Source: Lyophyllum atratum | Lineage: Eukaryota > Basidiomycota > Agaricomycetes > Agaricales > Lyophyllaceae | Assembly (NCBI GenBank): GCA_014905825.1 | Contig: JACGCN010000018.1 | Location: 744,001-808,000, forward strand | DNA: 64,000 nt | Reading direction: 5' to 3' | Shown here: in pieces, positions 34,001 through 46,561 of the stretch | Layout: each line of letters starts with the position of its first letter | Numbering within the stretch: position 1 is the stretch's first letter | Made by a program: the position numbers and the translations under genes | Notes under the pieces: generated by a model | What the model saw: the letters and a program-made list of their open reading frames with translations, nothing else | Told to the model about the DNA's origin: nothing | The model's database searches: none

Positions 34001-35543
34001 GCAAAAGGAGGTACAGACGGCCGCGCTGGAACTCGGTACGGAGCTTCCATTCCTTCTCCACCCCATTTCCCCGTGCTGTTGGCTGATGGGCGTCCCATGT
34101 GCTACCAGAACAGATCGAAAAGGATATCGAAACCGCAACCAACACGCTGGATGAGGCAAAGGCCGGCGTGGTAAAACTTCATCGCAAATTGGAAAGACTG
34201 AAGGAGCAGGTGGTTGAGTGTGAGGTATCGTTTTCCCCATCTGCAATAGTAGGAAGATAAGGAGGCTCAACGTTTATATATACAGGCTGCACATGCAAAG
34301 GCTGCGAGGAAGCTCCAGGAGGAGCTCGCGACGCTCACTCGGTTCGATAGTGAGCTGAAGGAACTTGCGAGTGTCATCAAGGAGAAGAAGCAGGTGGTGT
34401 CGCAGGCCGATCTTGACACTAAAAGCTTGGAACATGCGGTCCAAGCGCTAAATAAGGAGAAAGCCGCGGCAAGTAATTTTGTGGCCAACCTCGAAAAGCA
34501 ATATGAATGGATTGTGGAAGACAAGGAGTAAGTTCGGCTTTATGACGTGCTTCGTTCAAACCACTAACACGAGGTGCAGTCAATTCGGGAAGGCAGGGAC
34601 ACAGTATGATTTCCGAGGCCAAGATATTGGCACGATGAAGGAGAAGGCGAAGGGGCTGGAGGAATCGCAGAAGGGCATGAAGAAGAAGGTTAACCCGAAG
34701 GTCATGAATATGATTGACAAGTGAGTGTTTCTTCGTTTTGGCGTCAGACAGTACTCACCATGTCCAAAATCAGTGTCGAGAAGCGTGAACTTGATCTTCA
34801 GAAAATGCTCGCAACGGTACAGAAGGATAAGGAGAAGATCGAAGAGACCATCGACGAGCTTGACCGATATAAACGGGATGCACTGCAAAAGACCTGGGAA
34901 AAGGTCGATGGGTAAGTCCCCGAGCATATAATTATCACGATAAATTTATCTTCATGCTCGCTCCCGCAGAGATTTTGGTGGGATTTTCGCAGAGCTTCTT
35001 CCTGGAAACTTTGCAAAGCTGCAGCCGCCAGATGGGCAGGATCTCATGGATGGTCTTGAGGTGAAGGTGCAGCTTGGAAGTGTGTGGAAGCAGAGTTTGA
35101 CGGAGTTGAGCGGTGGTCAAAGGTCAGTCACCTTCACGCAATAATGGTCGAAGAAGAAACAAATCAATTGACGTGGTATATCCCTCCCCATCTAAAGGTC
35201 GCTCATTGCTCTGTCCCTAATCATGGCACTCCTCCAGTTCAAGCCTGCGCCCATGTATATCCTCGACGAGATCGACGCAGCGCTGGATCTTTCGCACACG
35301 CAGCATATCGGGCAGTTGTTCCGGACGCGGTTCAAAGGGTCGCAGTTTATCGTTGTGTCGCTGAAGGAGGGGCTGTTCACGAATGCCAATGTTTTGTTCC
35401 GGGCTCGGTTCCGGGACGGGACGTCTATTGTGGAGAGGACGGCGCAGAGATCGGGCTCGACATTGTATGCGAATGGCGATGGAGATGGCGAGAATGGAGA
35501 CGAGCGGAGTACAAGGCGGAGGAGGGTGGGTGGTGGATCATAG
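31010..35543 (+). CDS. SMC2: Condensin subunit SMC2
   Basis: Sixteen exons (31010-31037, 31096-31235, 31295-31444, 31495-31632, 31689-32258, 32308-32772, 32840-33130, 33193-33642, 33707-33871, 33942-34035, 34109-34224, 34286-34527, 34580-34720, 34774-34911, 34970-35122, 35198-35543) join in phase to 1,208 residues. It is the ATPase arm of condensin that compacts mitotic chromosomes. Walker [10 protein letters not shown] at 32-40; SMC2-specific [20 protein letters not shown]; long coiled coils; hinge around 520-700 with [20 protein letters not shown]; signature LSGGQR about 1089-1094; Walker [12 protein letters not shown] with catalytic Glu near 1118. The tail after [13 protein letters not shown] is Asp/Gly/Arg-rich and unconserved. 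Assignment to SMC2 rather than SMC1/3/4 rests on the Walker A context and the NMRPQEIL block. Confidence 0.97.
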
Positions 35544-37871
35544 GGCGTTGTTGTCTCTTTTCTTGCTTCTCTGCTATTAGGTGTTCGAATAATTGTGCTA
35601 ATCCTGTATTTTTACTGCCATAAAATGCTCATGGCCATACGATGGTTATGGCCATTGCAACGCATGCGAGGCCGACGTATGGTGAAAGACGTTCTCCTGT
35701 GGTATAGTTCTTTCAGAAGCATGCTGCAAACGCGTACGTCACTCCTTACCTATCCGTGCAGACATATAGAACAGCCCGAGGAATCTTCGGGTAAATAACA
35801 GGATTAACATTAAGGAAGGCGATAGTTGTATGATTCAACGCACCCTTGCTTATTTCTATCTATGAGTCGCGGCGCAACAGCTCGGACGTATGTGCATGTG
35901 CAGATGCACAACAAAATGACCAGAAGTAACGATTGGAAGTTGAAAAGCGCTGACTATAAGAAGAATGAGGAGGTGCAACCATGTGGGTCGATATACGTAC
36001 CATGAAGCGTGAAGGGGCTTGCCCGTAAGTCGGTGACACTCGATGCACAGAGTTGTATGGACTTTAGAGGTTTCAACACGGTGACGCCCACGTTGCAGAT
36101 CGTGGGAAGTCAAGACTCAAAGGTCATTGATAGACATGTACAAACACACAGCTTCTTGCCTCCCCACCAGGATGATCAACTCAACCCCCTTCTTACCGTT
36201 AAAGGCATACTGAGCGACTATGACTTACTATCAGGCCCACCAGATATACGCCATAGATTTCTGCCGCAACCGGACCCTGGGCCATATTACCGAACAAGTG
36301 CACACCTCTATCGTGGTCGTGGATAAGACAGCCATGTCATCGTCGTATCCAACGTACCAGGTCATTTAACAACCCATAATATTGGACCCTCGCAAGCCTG
36401 TCATGAATCTCATCCATGGCATCGCTTCACACAATCGACATCGTGGAGTTTTGATCACACCGTAGACATTCTATGGAGTCGCGAACCGCCTGACCTGGCG
36501 AGACTGGTTATCCCATTCACACGACCACGTTGCCTGACGCTTCTTTTGCGATCTTCAGGGACAGGTTCCCGAGGCTGGGGGAAGAGGAACAGGATGCAAA
36601 TTCCTGTGATCTAAGATCTCCCTTGCTGGCGAATTTCTTGGTCTCACATCATGGTAGTTAGCCCGTACGTTACTTTGCGTGTTATCTCTGCATCTGTAAA
36701 TTTAACCCACATCGCTTTATCTGTACGCTGCTTTTCATATCAAGATCAGTCAAGTCTCACCATCGTTATGCCGCTGATCAACGCTGATTCTGCTCTTGTT
36801 TTTCTGTACGGAATTGTGGAAACCACCGTATAGGAACGCCAGTGTTTCCGCCTACGGTGACTTATAGTTTATGAGTGCATCGACCTTCCAGAACAACAAG
36901 ACCTATCTCGGCTGACAGTGACTCTTTACGAGTAACGATGTCACTGTCATGTGGTTATCTCGGAGTGCCGCGTGACCCCAAATGTACCCGTGAAGCTTCT
37001 AGTTTTCCTTGGCTGTTAATCATGCCGCCGTATCTTCAGACTCAAGCTTGCGACCTGGTTCAAGTCCCAATGCCGGAGATCGCTCTTATCTCATCTGTGC
37101 TCCACTCACTGGCAGTGGTCAGCGACATACGCGGTTATCTTTACATCCCTGATCCGTTCGGGTATTTACAAGTTCCACGAACACCTGAAAGAAGAAGGAA
37201 GAGTCCGGTCTGCCCCGTTCGACCCTTTCGTTCTCAAGTACTGCCTATCGTGGTACGCAGTAGACCCTCTGTCGGACAGCCTGTCATTTTTATTTTCTTT
37301 TGATGGGCGCAAAGCGACTTGCAGCTTGGTTCGTTCTATGTCCGCTTTGTCGTAAGAGCTGATGTTTATCGACAGAATCTTAATTAATTGCATAATTTGG
37401 ATTGCTCCCAGCCGCATGGTGGATCATACCGCGAGCTTTATGGCTCGTCCTGTTCATTATCCTGGGATGTTGCCGTCTCGTTCGGGCACCTATAGAGGAG
37501 GCGTGATCATAGCCATGGCTCTAGATACTCCACCCCGCCTGGGGGATCACCGGCCAGCACTCCATAACGAATCACAAGTGAGGTAACACATGTGAAGCGG
37601 TGCTTGTACGCACGGTCAAACCCAAATCGCCGGACAGACGTGCCTTCCATGATCGTGATTCTCCCGTTACGTTTACTTATCGGGAGAGTGGTCTGTCAAG
37701 AGTCCACGCCACGATCTGAAAGCTAGACTGAGAGCCACCCATGCGCTGCTTCTCTGGAAGGGGTTCCCTCGCTTATCTATCGTTGACATGTGGTGCCAAA
37801 GTTGCAAGTCCCTACAAGAGAGCGAGTTCACGGCGTGACCCCTCAAGCTTCCTTGCTTCTAGTCCTTCAAC
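35544..37871. other. 2.3-kb region without a supported gene
   Basis: Frames are short on both strands and I could not assemble exons or recognise a family. The distal 300 bp should include the OPT transporter promoter. Nothing repeated or palindromic stood out. Confidence 0.5.
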
Positions 37872-40800
37872 ATGTCTGATACTGATACAAAGCATGATAT
37901 GAAGCTGGACGGCAACGAGAAGGCCCTCGACGATGAAGGTACTAAACTTTACTGTCTATCCTGGAGTTACTTGTTCATTCCTCTCTCTAGCCGCTCTCGT
38001 GGCCGCCCTCCCAGAGTTTGACGACCCTAACATCGACAAGGATGCTGCTCTCGCAGGCATTCTCGGTAAGTTATCAAGATAATCAATACTGGGATTCAAC
38101 TGACTCAGCTCCAGAGGACGATTCCCCCTATCCCGAGGTGCGATCTGCTGTCGCCAACACTGATGACCCGAGCATCCCTGTATCGACTATTCGTTCGTGG
38201 ACTCTGGGTATGATATGGGCAATCCTGGTTCCTGTTTGTGTCAGCCGTCACCTCCTTGCGCTGTTGTTTTGACTTTCGCTATCAGGGTCTCAATCAGTTC
38301 TTCTTCTTCCGATATCCCTCCGTCACGGTCACTGGAGTCAGTGAGCTCTCACCATGGGGCGATATCTACATACTTACCTTGTTGTAGATCGTTGCCCAGC
38401 TCCTCTCGTTCCCGATCGGCAGGGCTTGGGCAAGATTCATGCCGAACGTTAAGATATTCGGTCTCGAGCTCAATCCTGGCCCATTTTCAATCAAGGAACA
38501 TGTACGGCGGTTCTATGTCGAGTCGGCGCTTACATCTCACTACACCGCTTCAGGTCCTCATCACTATCATGGCAACTGTCGGATATCAGAGCGCATACGC
38601 CACGGACATTGTGGCTGTCCAGCGTGTTTACTATAACCAGATCTATAACTTCGGCTGTAAGATATACGACCAGCATATCCCACAGCGCAATCTAATCTGA
38701 CGTTTTACTTTAGACCAATGGATGGTTGTGATGTCGACCCAGCTCATCGGATTCTCGATTGGCGGCATTGCACGCCGATTCCTCGTGCAACCCCCTTCCA
38801 TGAGTACGTTCGATGTCGAATGTGCTTACCGACAATCCTAACAATCATTTGACCCTAGTCTGGCCGCTCAACCTTGTGACGTGTGCGCTCTTCAACACCC
38901 TTCACTCTCAATCCTACGCTGGTATGGGAACTCGAGGTGGCCTCAGCCGTGAACGGTTCTTCCTCTACGCATTCATCGGTTCTGCCACCTGGTATCTTTT
39001 CCCCGGGTACATCTTCACCGCCCTCAGCTATTTCTCCTGGGTTTGTTGGATTGCTCCAGACAATGTGCCAGTCAATCAGATGTTCGGCTATGTTCACGGA
39101 CTCGGAATGAGTCTTATCACGTTTGACTGGGCTCAGATCGCGTACGTGGTGTCACCGTTGGCTACCCCGTGGTGGGCAGAAGCCAACATCACTGTTGGCT
39201 TTGTATTTTTCTTCTGTGAGTCCCTGGACACGTTTCTCCATCCCTCAATGGTGGTATTGAACCCTGTTTTTCCCCCAGGGATCCTGACTCCCATTCTCTA
39301 TGTATGTCGTTTTGACTATATAGGCCGGCTTTTCAAAAGCTTACTCTCCTCTAGTACACGAACACCTGGGACAGCAAGTATATGCCGTAAGCCTTGCACA
39401 TGTGTATACGAGGACGGGTCTTTGCTAACATGGAATCAGGATTTCGTCACGAGGGTCTTTCGATAACACAGGCGGGGCTTATAACGTCACCAGGATCGTC
39501 AACCCCGATTCCACTTTTAACCAAGAGGCATACAACTCTTACAGCCCTTTGTTCCTATCGACGACATTCGCTGTTTCCTATGGACTCTCCTTCGCATCCA
39601 TCACCGCGACCCTCACGCACGCCTTCTTATATTTCCGCAAGCAGATCTGGACGCAAGCACGCCGCGCCATGCACGAGCAACCCGATATCCATGCTCGACT
39701 GATGTCCCGCTACGCGCAGGTACCGCAATGGTGGTATATGATTATATTTTGTAAGCACTTTTCTCGTGGACTCAGCGATCCAGCTTTGATTTTTTTTTTT
39801 TTTTCGCAGTATCTATGTTCGCTTTTGGTGTTATTTCCATCGAGGTCTGGGAGACGAAGGTACGCGCAAATTAGTTCCTTGTGACTTCTTCGACGTCTTA
39901 CATCTCTTTTTAATGTAGTTCCCCGTGTAAGTAAAATTCCTTGAAGGACATTCTCAGGCCTGACCTCTTATGCTCTACCAGTCAATACTTTATCCTCGCA
40001 CTCGTAATCTGTGAGTTGACTCCTGCAGCATCACTTCTCGATTCCCTTTTACCAACTCTTGTTCTAGCATTCGTCTACGTTATTCCCATTGGCATGATTC
40101 AAGCCATCACTAATCAACAAGTCGGACTCAACGTTATAACTGAGTTGATCATCGGCTACGCCCTTCCCGGTCGCCCTGTCGCTATGATGATGTTCAAGAC
40201 GTGGGGTTACATCACCATGGCACAAGGTATGTTCCTGGAACCTGTCAAACGTGTGTGCAGTCGCTGATTTCCTCCACTCAGCGTTACAATTTACCTCCGA
40301 CTTCAAACTCGGCCATTACATGAAGGTCCCACCACGGTACCTATCTTCGCCGTATCCGATTTTCAGTTGCTAAAGTTATTCTGTTTCTCAGAACAATGTT
40401 CTTCGCTCAGGTCCTCGCAGCCGTAATTGCTGGAACCACACAGCTCGGTGTACAAGCCTGGATGTTTACCAACATTCCCAATATGTGTGACCCCGAACAA
40501 CGAGATGGTTTCATTTGCCCGTCTACGGAAGTCTTCGGCACTGCCAGTATCGTCTGGGGTGTCATTGGTCCCGCTCGGCAATTCTCGCCTGGTCAAGTAT
40601 ACTACGGTATATATTTTTCTCGATATCAATGACGCTCGTGCTAACGCGCATTCGTAGCTCTGACATTTTTCTTCCTCGTTGGCTTCATCTGCCCAGTCAT
40701 CTCCTACCTCTTGGTGCTGAAGTTCCCGAACAGCTGGTTCCGATACATCAAGTCAGCTTCTCATTCATCTCCTGCTACCCGAAACTAAAAATCTCCCCCA

Positions 40801-41259
40801 GTTTTCCGGTCATTTTCTCCGGAACTGGATACATTCCTCCTGCCAGTGCTGTCAACTACGTCCCCTGGGCCATTATTGGATTTATATTCCAGTATGTTAT
40901 ACGCCGACGTAACTTCCCGTGGTGGACGAAATACAACTACGTCCTGTCGGCGGCACTCGATTCAGGTGTTGCCGTCTCCGCGGTGCTCATTTTCTTCTGC
41001 CTACAATACCCTTTGAATGGAAACATTGGGTTGAAGACGATCCAAGCGTGGTGGGGCAATACGTGAGCGCAACTTACTCATCTTTACGACTCAAGAGTTC
41101 ATGAGCTTACCCAAATTCAGGGTATATTTGCACACCGCAGATGCAAAGGGCACACCTCTACTCACGGTGGCCGACGGCGATTTCTTCGGGTATGTACTGG
41201 AGACAAGTCGTGCGATATGCTGTTGACAATCATTTTGTAGCCCAAGATCTTGGTCTTAA
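37872..41259 (+). CDS. OPT-family oligopeptide transporter
   Basis: A multi-exon gene (many exons, some very short, introns about 50-70 nt) beginning MSDTDTKHDMKLDGNEKALDDE and ending GDFFGPRSWS. The product is roughly 750 residues with about 14-16 membrane segments. Family motifs are clear: SPYPEVRSAV near the N-terminus, NPGPFSIKEHV, the central QITNQQVGLN-like segment (ITNQQVGLNVITELIIGY), and KVPPRTMFFAQ. OPT proteins import small peptides, glutathione or metal chelates with protons across the plasma membrane or an internal membrane (family knowledge); the substrate here is unknown. One intron near 39790 has an unusually long T-run before its CAG acceptor. Exon borders in the middle were read from family continuity and not all were verified base by base. 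Confidence 0.93.
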
Positions 41260-41834
41260 AGGCTGGCTTGATCCACTGGTGGTAAGTTGTTCAAAAATAC
41301 GATGAGGACTCTACTCATCGCCTCCCTACAGCAATATATTTGACCTGGAGATTATCCTCCTATATGTGGAATGATGCCATGTATCATAGTGTAGTAAATC
41401 AATGTGGTTTGGAAATGGATTATATGTCAAATGTCAAGTTGACCTCAGCCCCCGGGCCCCATACCTGCACCTGCTAGGTGTCTAAATGATCTCGCCGACG
41501 CGCCAGCTGTCACGACCTCGACCCGCTGTATGGCCCAAGGCCCTTGGTCTCGTTCTACCCCGAGTTTAGTCCTTCATGGTGTTCTACTCGTGGGGTTGTG
41601 CCACAATGTGCTCGTCCCCTGAGGCGGACATGCACGGGTACGCGGATCATTGACTGAGAAGATTGTAAGTATATCCCATGGGCAGTCAAGTAATCCCCAT
41701 CTCGGGACTCCACATATTTTACTATCAAGCCCGATTTGTTGGCGGTTTATTATTTAGTCCGATTCATGTTTTTCTAACAGCTACCTTTCAATTCAATTTA
41801 TCACGGAGGAATCAAAAATACGAACGCACCTCTA
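41260..41834. other. Convergent intergenic spacer
   Basis: This 575-bp stretch separates the 3' ends of the OPT gene (+) and the four-helix membrane protein (-). Nothing else is recognised. Confidence 0.5.
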
Positions 41835-42578
41835 CTACGCCGACATATCAGACCTTACGCTCTGCCGCCGAGTCACAGTAGCGAGAACAACGACCAAACC
41901 AAATAGCCCCAGTTCAACACCAATCAGAATGGCCTGCGGGATTGCAAATGCCCTGAGATTTCCCAACACGAAGGTCTTCATCAACCTCCTGACCAAAGGT
42001 CGCCCACTGGCTGCCTGATATATAGTCAATACCAACGGTATCAGCCACGCGACCCAGAGTATATATGCAATGAGCATTCCCCGCAGCGCGACGGCAGGCG
42101 GGAAGCGCGAAGAGGGTTTGCTGCGATGATAATGCGATCGTAGCACGAAATATCCGATGTGGAAGATGAGAGTGACGCCCGAAATTATTGGGGAGAAATG
42201 TAGTGATAGTGCACCGAGATCGAGCATGGAGAGCGTAAAGATGGTGGTGGCAATGAATGTTGAGGCGCATGAGACAATTAAGAGCGGCTGGTCTGCCTCA
42301 AAACGGATGGTGAGGAGAGCGGGCATGGGGATTCGCGCCTTCTTCTTTTTGCGGAAAGCCAGGGGGAAGCGCACTGAGAGAAAGGACAAGATGCTTATAA
42401 CGACTGTGTAGCAACTGCGGTGCTGCGCGCTGTTGATCGTGTCAGAGTTCGGTTTTAGGGACTCGGAGTAGGGGTCCCCGCGAGACCCTCGGGTGAGGGA
42501 GGGATATATGCCTTCACTATATCGCTGCTGACAGCCTGAAGGGTGCACAGAATTCGATATATCAATATGAATATGCAT
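41835..42578 (-). CDS. Hypothetical four-helix membrane protein
   Basis: The frame encodes up to 247 residues. The last 163, from an internal Met at 42326 (MPALLTIRFEADQPLLIVSC), carry four hydrophobic segments: LLIVSCASTFIATTIFTLSML, FSPIISGVTLIFHIGYFVL, ALRGMLIAYILWVAWLIPLVL and AILIGVELGLFGLVVVLATV. Arrangement and length resemble uncharacterised four-span proteins common in mushrooms. Residues upstream of Met 42326 include a hydrophobic run (VVISILSFLSVRFPLAF) followed by a KKKK patch, so the start could also be farther upstream or behind an intron. Function unknown. Confidence 0.6.
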   Translation of the reverse strand: MHIHIDISNSVHPSGCQQRYSEGIYPSLTRGSRGDPYSESLKPNSDTINSAQHRSCYTVVISILSFLSVRFPLAFRKKKKARIPMPALLTIRFEADQPLLIVSCASTFIATTIFTLSMLDLGALSLHFSPIISGVTLIFHIGYFVLRSHYHRSKPSSRFPPAVALRGMLIAYILWVAWLIPLVLTIYQAASGRPLVRRLMKTFVLGNLRAFAIPQAILIGVELGLFGLVVVLATVTRRQSVRSDMSA

Positions 42579-43017
42579 GAGGGCAGCGTCATCGACGCAT
42601 CTCGACAGATACTCTGAGAACTGCGGATTTCGTCAGGCTCTAACAACTCCATCAGATAAATAGGAAGCAAATACCTGCAACTTTGATCTACCTTAATTCG
42701 CACTAAAACCATGTCTCAGTGGCATCTCCATACTTGTGCGAGGATCTTTCCAGAGCGCCCTGGCTGGGGCAAATAAGGAGAAGGGGGTAAGTATACGCAG
42801 AATGACGTGAAGTCACACTTGAGTGCAAATCACGCATCCTCAAAAGCGAAAAGCAAGTTAGATCAAACTTCAAGTCTCCTCGTTCGCAAAAGCATCCACA
42901 CGGACGGGTAGATGATGGTAGTACAGTGCAGCTGGGTAGAAACCTACCTCCATAATTACATATAGCAGCGATAACAAAGCTAGATCAAGAAAGAGACCCA
43001 GGTGGTCTTCACGATGC
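42579..43017. other. Intergenic spacer
   Basis: It separates two minus-strand genes, holding the 3' end of the SRA-YDG gene and the promoter of the membrane protein. Nothing else is recognised. Confidence 0.45.
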
Positions 43018-44065
43018 TTAAAGCAACGTTGGAACAGGTGGTTGACCACGTAAACGCTGTCAAACATCGGAACATGAGAAGGGGTACACATACAGGATAC
43101 TGACGTACGTACACGGAGGTGGAACTTGCAAACCAAAAATCCGTGGACGCCCTTGGCCGAGAAGGCCTGATGTGCGCATCAGCATCGTGAAAAACTATGG
43201 GAAAGATGGAGCGCACCTTCTCGACGATATACATACCGTCGAAACGATACCTTTATAGACGATATTAGTGTATACGCTTGTCAAAAATAGTTGTTTGCTC
43301 ACCCGGATTCTGGCGCATACTTTGAGCCCTCACTTCTCCCCCGAATTACACGGATAGGTCTCTGCGTTTCAACAGATCTCTGCCGTGTATGAGGAAACAG
43401 TCATTGAGAAATGCCACAGCAACACACTTTCACTACATACTTACCTGCAAGGACCTGTTATCCTTGTGTTCCCAGCTCTGATCATAAATCTGCTCACCAC
43501 GGGCCTAGATGATACGTGAGAATGCGGAGCAGCAATCATAATCTGGAATGGGATATACCCCGTATGAGTCACCCTGACCACCTGTACAAACAATGAGTGC
43601 GCGAAGCGGACGGTGAGCACATCCGACTTACCAGTGCCAGTATATACACTAGAAATTTCAGTATATGGTGTTATAAGAACAGTCAAAAACCTTACATGAA
43701 GTCACCCTCATCGCGATCGTCAGCGTAGCCGCCTGACACTATAACAGAGAACGCGCCAAGATCGACTGACCCCCATATTCCAGCTACGGTTGGGCCATGC
43801 AGCACGGCTCTGCGAAGGCTCTCCCTATGAAATCCGTTGTAGTTGCAACAAGAAATAGGACTAGAAGCGAGTTTTACCTGCTTTCGAACGTTGAGCCCAC
43901 AGGATAGCCACGGTCACCAAATCTGCGATCCGTAGGAGCTGGTAAGCCTACAGGAAACATGCTCGTATCTGCCATCAGCCGAGCTCTCCTGCACGACGCG
44001 TCAACGAAGTGTTAGTATGAGCGTGCATCAGCTTGTCGAGTGGCTACTTACATAGCTTCAGCCAT
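43018..44065 (-). CDS. SRA-YDG domain protein (UHRF1-type DNA-binding fold)
   Basis: Ten small exons on the minus strand (44065-44052, 43988-43878, 43824-43696, 43648-43632, 43581-43559, 43504-43445, 43379-43303, 43250-43217, 43166-43113, 43056-43018) join in phase to 185 residues. Exons of 14, 17, 23 and 34 nt occur. The product is almost only an SRA domain: FGDRGYPVGSTFESRESLRR, GIWG, IVSGGYADDRDEGDFIVYTG, DQSWEHKDNRSL, ETQRPIRVIRG, KYAPESGYRFDGMYIVEKAF, VCKFHLRRLRGQPPVP. SRA domains bind hemimethylated or modified cytosine in DNA (UHRF1, SUVH families). No RING, PHD or SET domain is attached, so this is a stand-alone reader or scaffold. A nuclear role in methylation upkeep is inference. 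It is head-to-head with GPN1, 213 bp apart. Confidence 0.88.
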
Positions 44066-44278
44066 GGTGGTTGAAAGCAAGTTGTATTATTGAAAGCACA
44101 TGAGTTGTAAGTTCACCTTGAACGAATTTGATCGGAGTCCTGAGCGGCAATCAAATTTCAATCGCGATCGGGCACGTTTTCCGTGACATCACATGTGGAC
44201 TGTGACGCCGAAAGTTGCTCAGTTTCGGCTCGGAAAAGCCATTCATATCTACTGCTATCTTTATTCTCCCTTCTAGTC
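44066..44278. promoter_or_regulatory. Bidirectional promoter between SRA-YDG gene and GPN1
   Basis: Only 213 bp separate the two divergent start codons, so both promoters must overlap. No TATA box is obvious. ATCGCGATCG near 44161 is a short CpG-rich palindromic patch. Confidence 0.55.
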
Positions 44279-45823
44279 ATGGATCCGTCTACTTCATCGC
44301 CCAAAAAGAAGCCTATCGCCATCATCACCATAGGCATGGCCGGCGCCGGAAAATCGACCTTCGTGCAGCGCATCAACTCCTACCTGCACTCCCTGGACCC
44401 GCCCTCACCGCCTTACATCCTGAACCTCGATCCCGCTGTCACCCACGTCCCGTTCGAGGCCAACATAGACATTAGGGATACGGTGAACTACGCAGAGGTC
44501 ATGAAGCAGTGCGTATCGGGTGTCCCTCCTCCTGTGCGGGGGTAACCAAAACTGTATTTGTAACCCCCAAGATACAATCTAGGACCCAACGGCGGTATAT
44601 TGACCGCGCTCAATCTCTTCACGACGAAGTTCGATCAGGTGCTCGGGCTGGTGGAGAAGAGGGCTGAGGAGGTTGAGTAAGTGGTGTCGGTGCCCGCGAG
44701 CAGTGATGATCTAATCTCGTGGTGTGGACAGTTATGTGATTCTGGACACCCCTGGGCAGATCGAGATATTCACTTGGTCGGCTTCTGGGGCTATCATCAC
44801 GGATGCGGTGGCATCTTCGATACCGACTGTCGTCGCGTATGTGATCGACACCCCGCGGACGACCGCCCCTGCCACTTTTATGTCTAACATGCTTTATGCA
44901 TGCAGGTGAGCCTTTACTTTATTCCCTTTTCCCTTTGTTCGGGCATGCATGTTGGGCCATTTTTGTATATTTTGAAGGCAAGAAATGGGTTCTCACTTCC
45001 TGTTCGCAGCATTCTTTACAAGACTAAGCTTCCATTCATCCTGGTGTTCAACAAGACGGACGTGCAGCCGCACGAGTTCGCGCTGGATTGGATGCAGGAT
45101 TTCGAACTATTCCAGGCGGCTCTGGCGTCGCACAGTGGTACATCAGACTCTGAAGGTGAACCGACGTATATGAACAGTCTCATGAACAGCATGAGCCTCG
45201 TTCTTGATGAATTTTACAAGCACCTAAAAGTTTGTAAATTCCCTTCCATAGAACGGATACCTTTATATTGTTTCTTACTCCACAGGCCGTGGGCGTATCT
45301 AGTGTGACTGGAGCTGGTATCAAGGAATTTTTTGACGCCGTCGAAGAGTCGAGAGAGGAATATGAAAGGTGAGGACTTTCGCATCAGTCAGTGCCTGCCG
45401 CCGCTTACGGGTGACTTTTTAATACAGGGAATATCTCCCGGAGCTAGAACATGCCCGAGCGCTACGGGACAAGTCCCTGCAAGACGTCAAGGACGATTCC
45501 ATGAGCCGGATGATGAAGGACTTGGAGATCGACCGCGCGAAGAACCCACAAGGCGCTCTGGCCGACCAATGGGACCCAGATAACGAGAACAACCAGGGTG
45601 ACGACGAGGACGATGGAGATATCAATATCGTGGATCGTAGTAAGTTTAGCTCTTTGATACCATGCGCCGGGGGGATCTCGTCCTCTGAGGCTGTGTGCGG
45701 TCCTTGATTATCGTGTCCTGATCGATCATCTTAGGCGAGGACCCATGGCCAGGGCAGTATATCGACGTTACACGCGCGCGACGACACGAGGATGAGGAAA
45801 TCAATTGGCCACGACCTGGGTGA
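44279..45823 (+). CDS. GPN1: GPN-loop GTPase 1 (RNA polymerase II assembly)
   Basis: Seven exons: 44279-44508, 44572-44676, 44732-44905, 45010-45229, 45286-45368, 45428-45639, 45735-45823, phases consistent, 370 residues. P-loop GMAGAGKST at 19-27; the GPN insertion GPNG at 81-84; switch motif DTPGQIE; NKTD base-recognition motif; TGAG near the end of the G domain. The acidic tail ([19 protein letters not shown]) and final region match the Npa3/XAB1 branch. The protein helps assemble and import RNA polymerase II (family knowledge). The start ATG 44279 is the first that gives the conserved N-terminus; upstream in-frame codons look non-conserved. Confidence 0.95.
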
Positions 45824-46561
45824 GGTAACGACACTCGGACGCTGGGCTGGGTTTACCCACATTTGGAGGTGAAAGGAGCAGCCAAAAAAGTGTAGATCGC
45901 ATGCAGACATTGTTCTGCCCCGCATTCACGACGTCGAATGTCATGCAGATTTGATCTATCCCATTTGTGATTTAGAGTGGTGACGTCGTCGGGAGAGGGC
46001 GGTGTCATGTCAAGATGCAATGGAAGATCGTTGCCAGCCGGTTTCCAGCCGCGATATGACCTCGTTGTTTAAAATGTAGAGTTTTTATGTGCCTCGAGGG
46101 TGGCGTCATGAGTAAGAGGGTGGCAAGAGATAAGGTCGACGTAAATTCCAAGGTGGTGGGATGACATGAATGGAAACGTTGCTCGAATATTGATGGGTGG
46201 TGGAAATCAAATTTGCGGGACCGCGGCGGCGGCGGTGGCTGTGCCTCGGGTGTGGCTACAAAACTGGAGGGCGATTGGGTCTTTCTCATCACCACTCTTC
46301 GCATTTCCTCTCGTCCGCGATTTATCTGACTTATTTCTTTGTGAGTTGCCTGCTATCCCTGAGATATATGGTCCCATCGATCATTACGTTATCGCGATAA
46401 CCCATGGCCTCCCTGGACCCACAGTCAGGTTTCAACGTGCTGATGTCTTTGCAGCTCAGATCAGGCCCACCATCTCTTGGTCCACGAACCATCTCTTTCC
46501 TTTACACCCACAACGTCCCCATCGCTCGCTCTTAATTGCCTAATACCTCAAATCCCTTCAC
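45824..46561. other. Intergenic spacer upstream of CDK1
   Basis: It holds the GPN1 3' end and the CDK1 promoter. No gene is supported. A (GCG)-rich run lies near 46220. No ACGCGT cell-cycle box was seen here. Confidence 0.5.

Noticed and set aside
36875..37303. 142-codon plus-strand frame between SMC2 and the OPT transporter
   Set aside because: No recognisable domain, no splice partners, many rare residue combinations; not supported as a gene.
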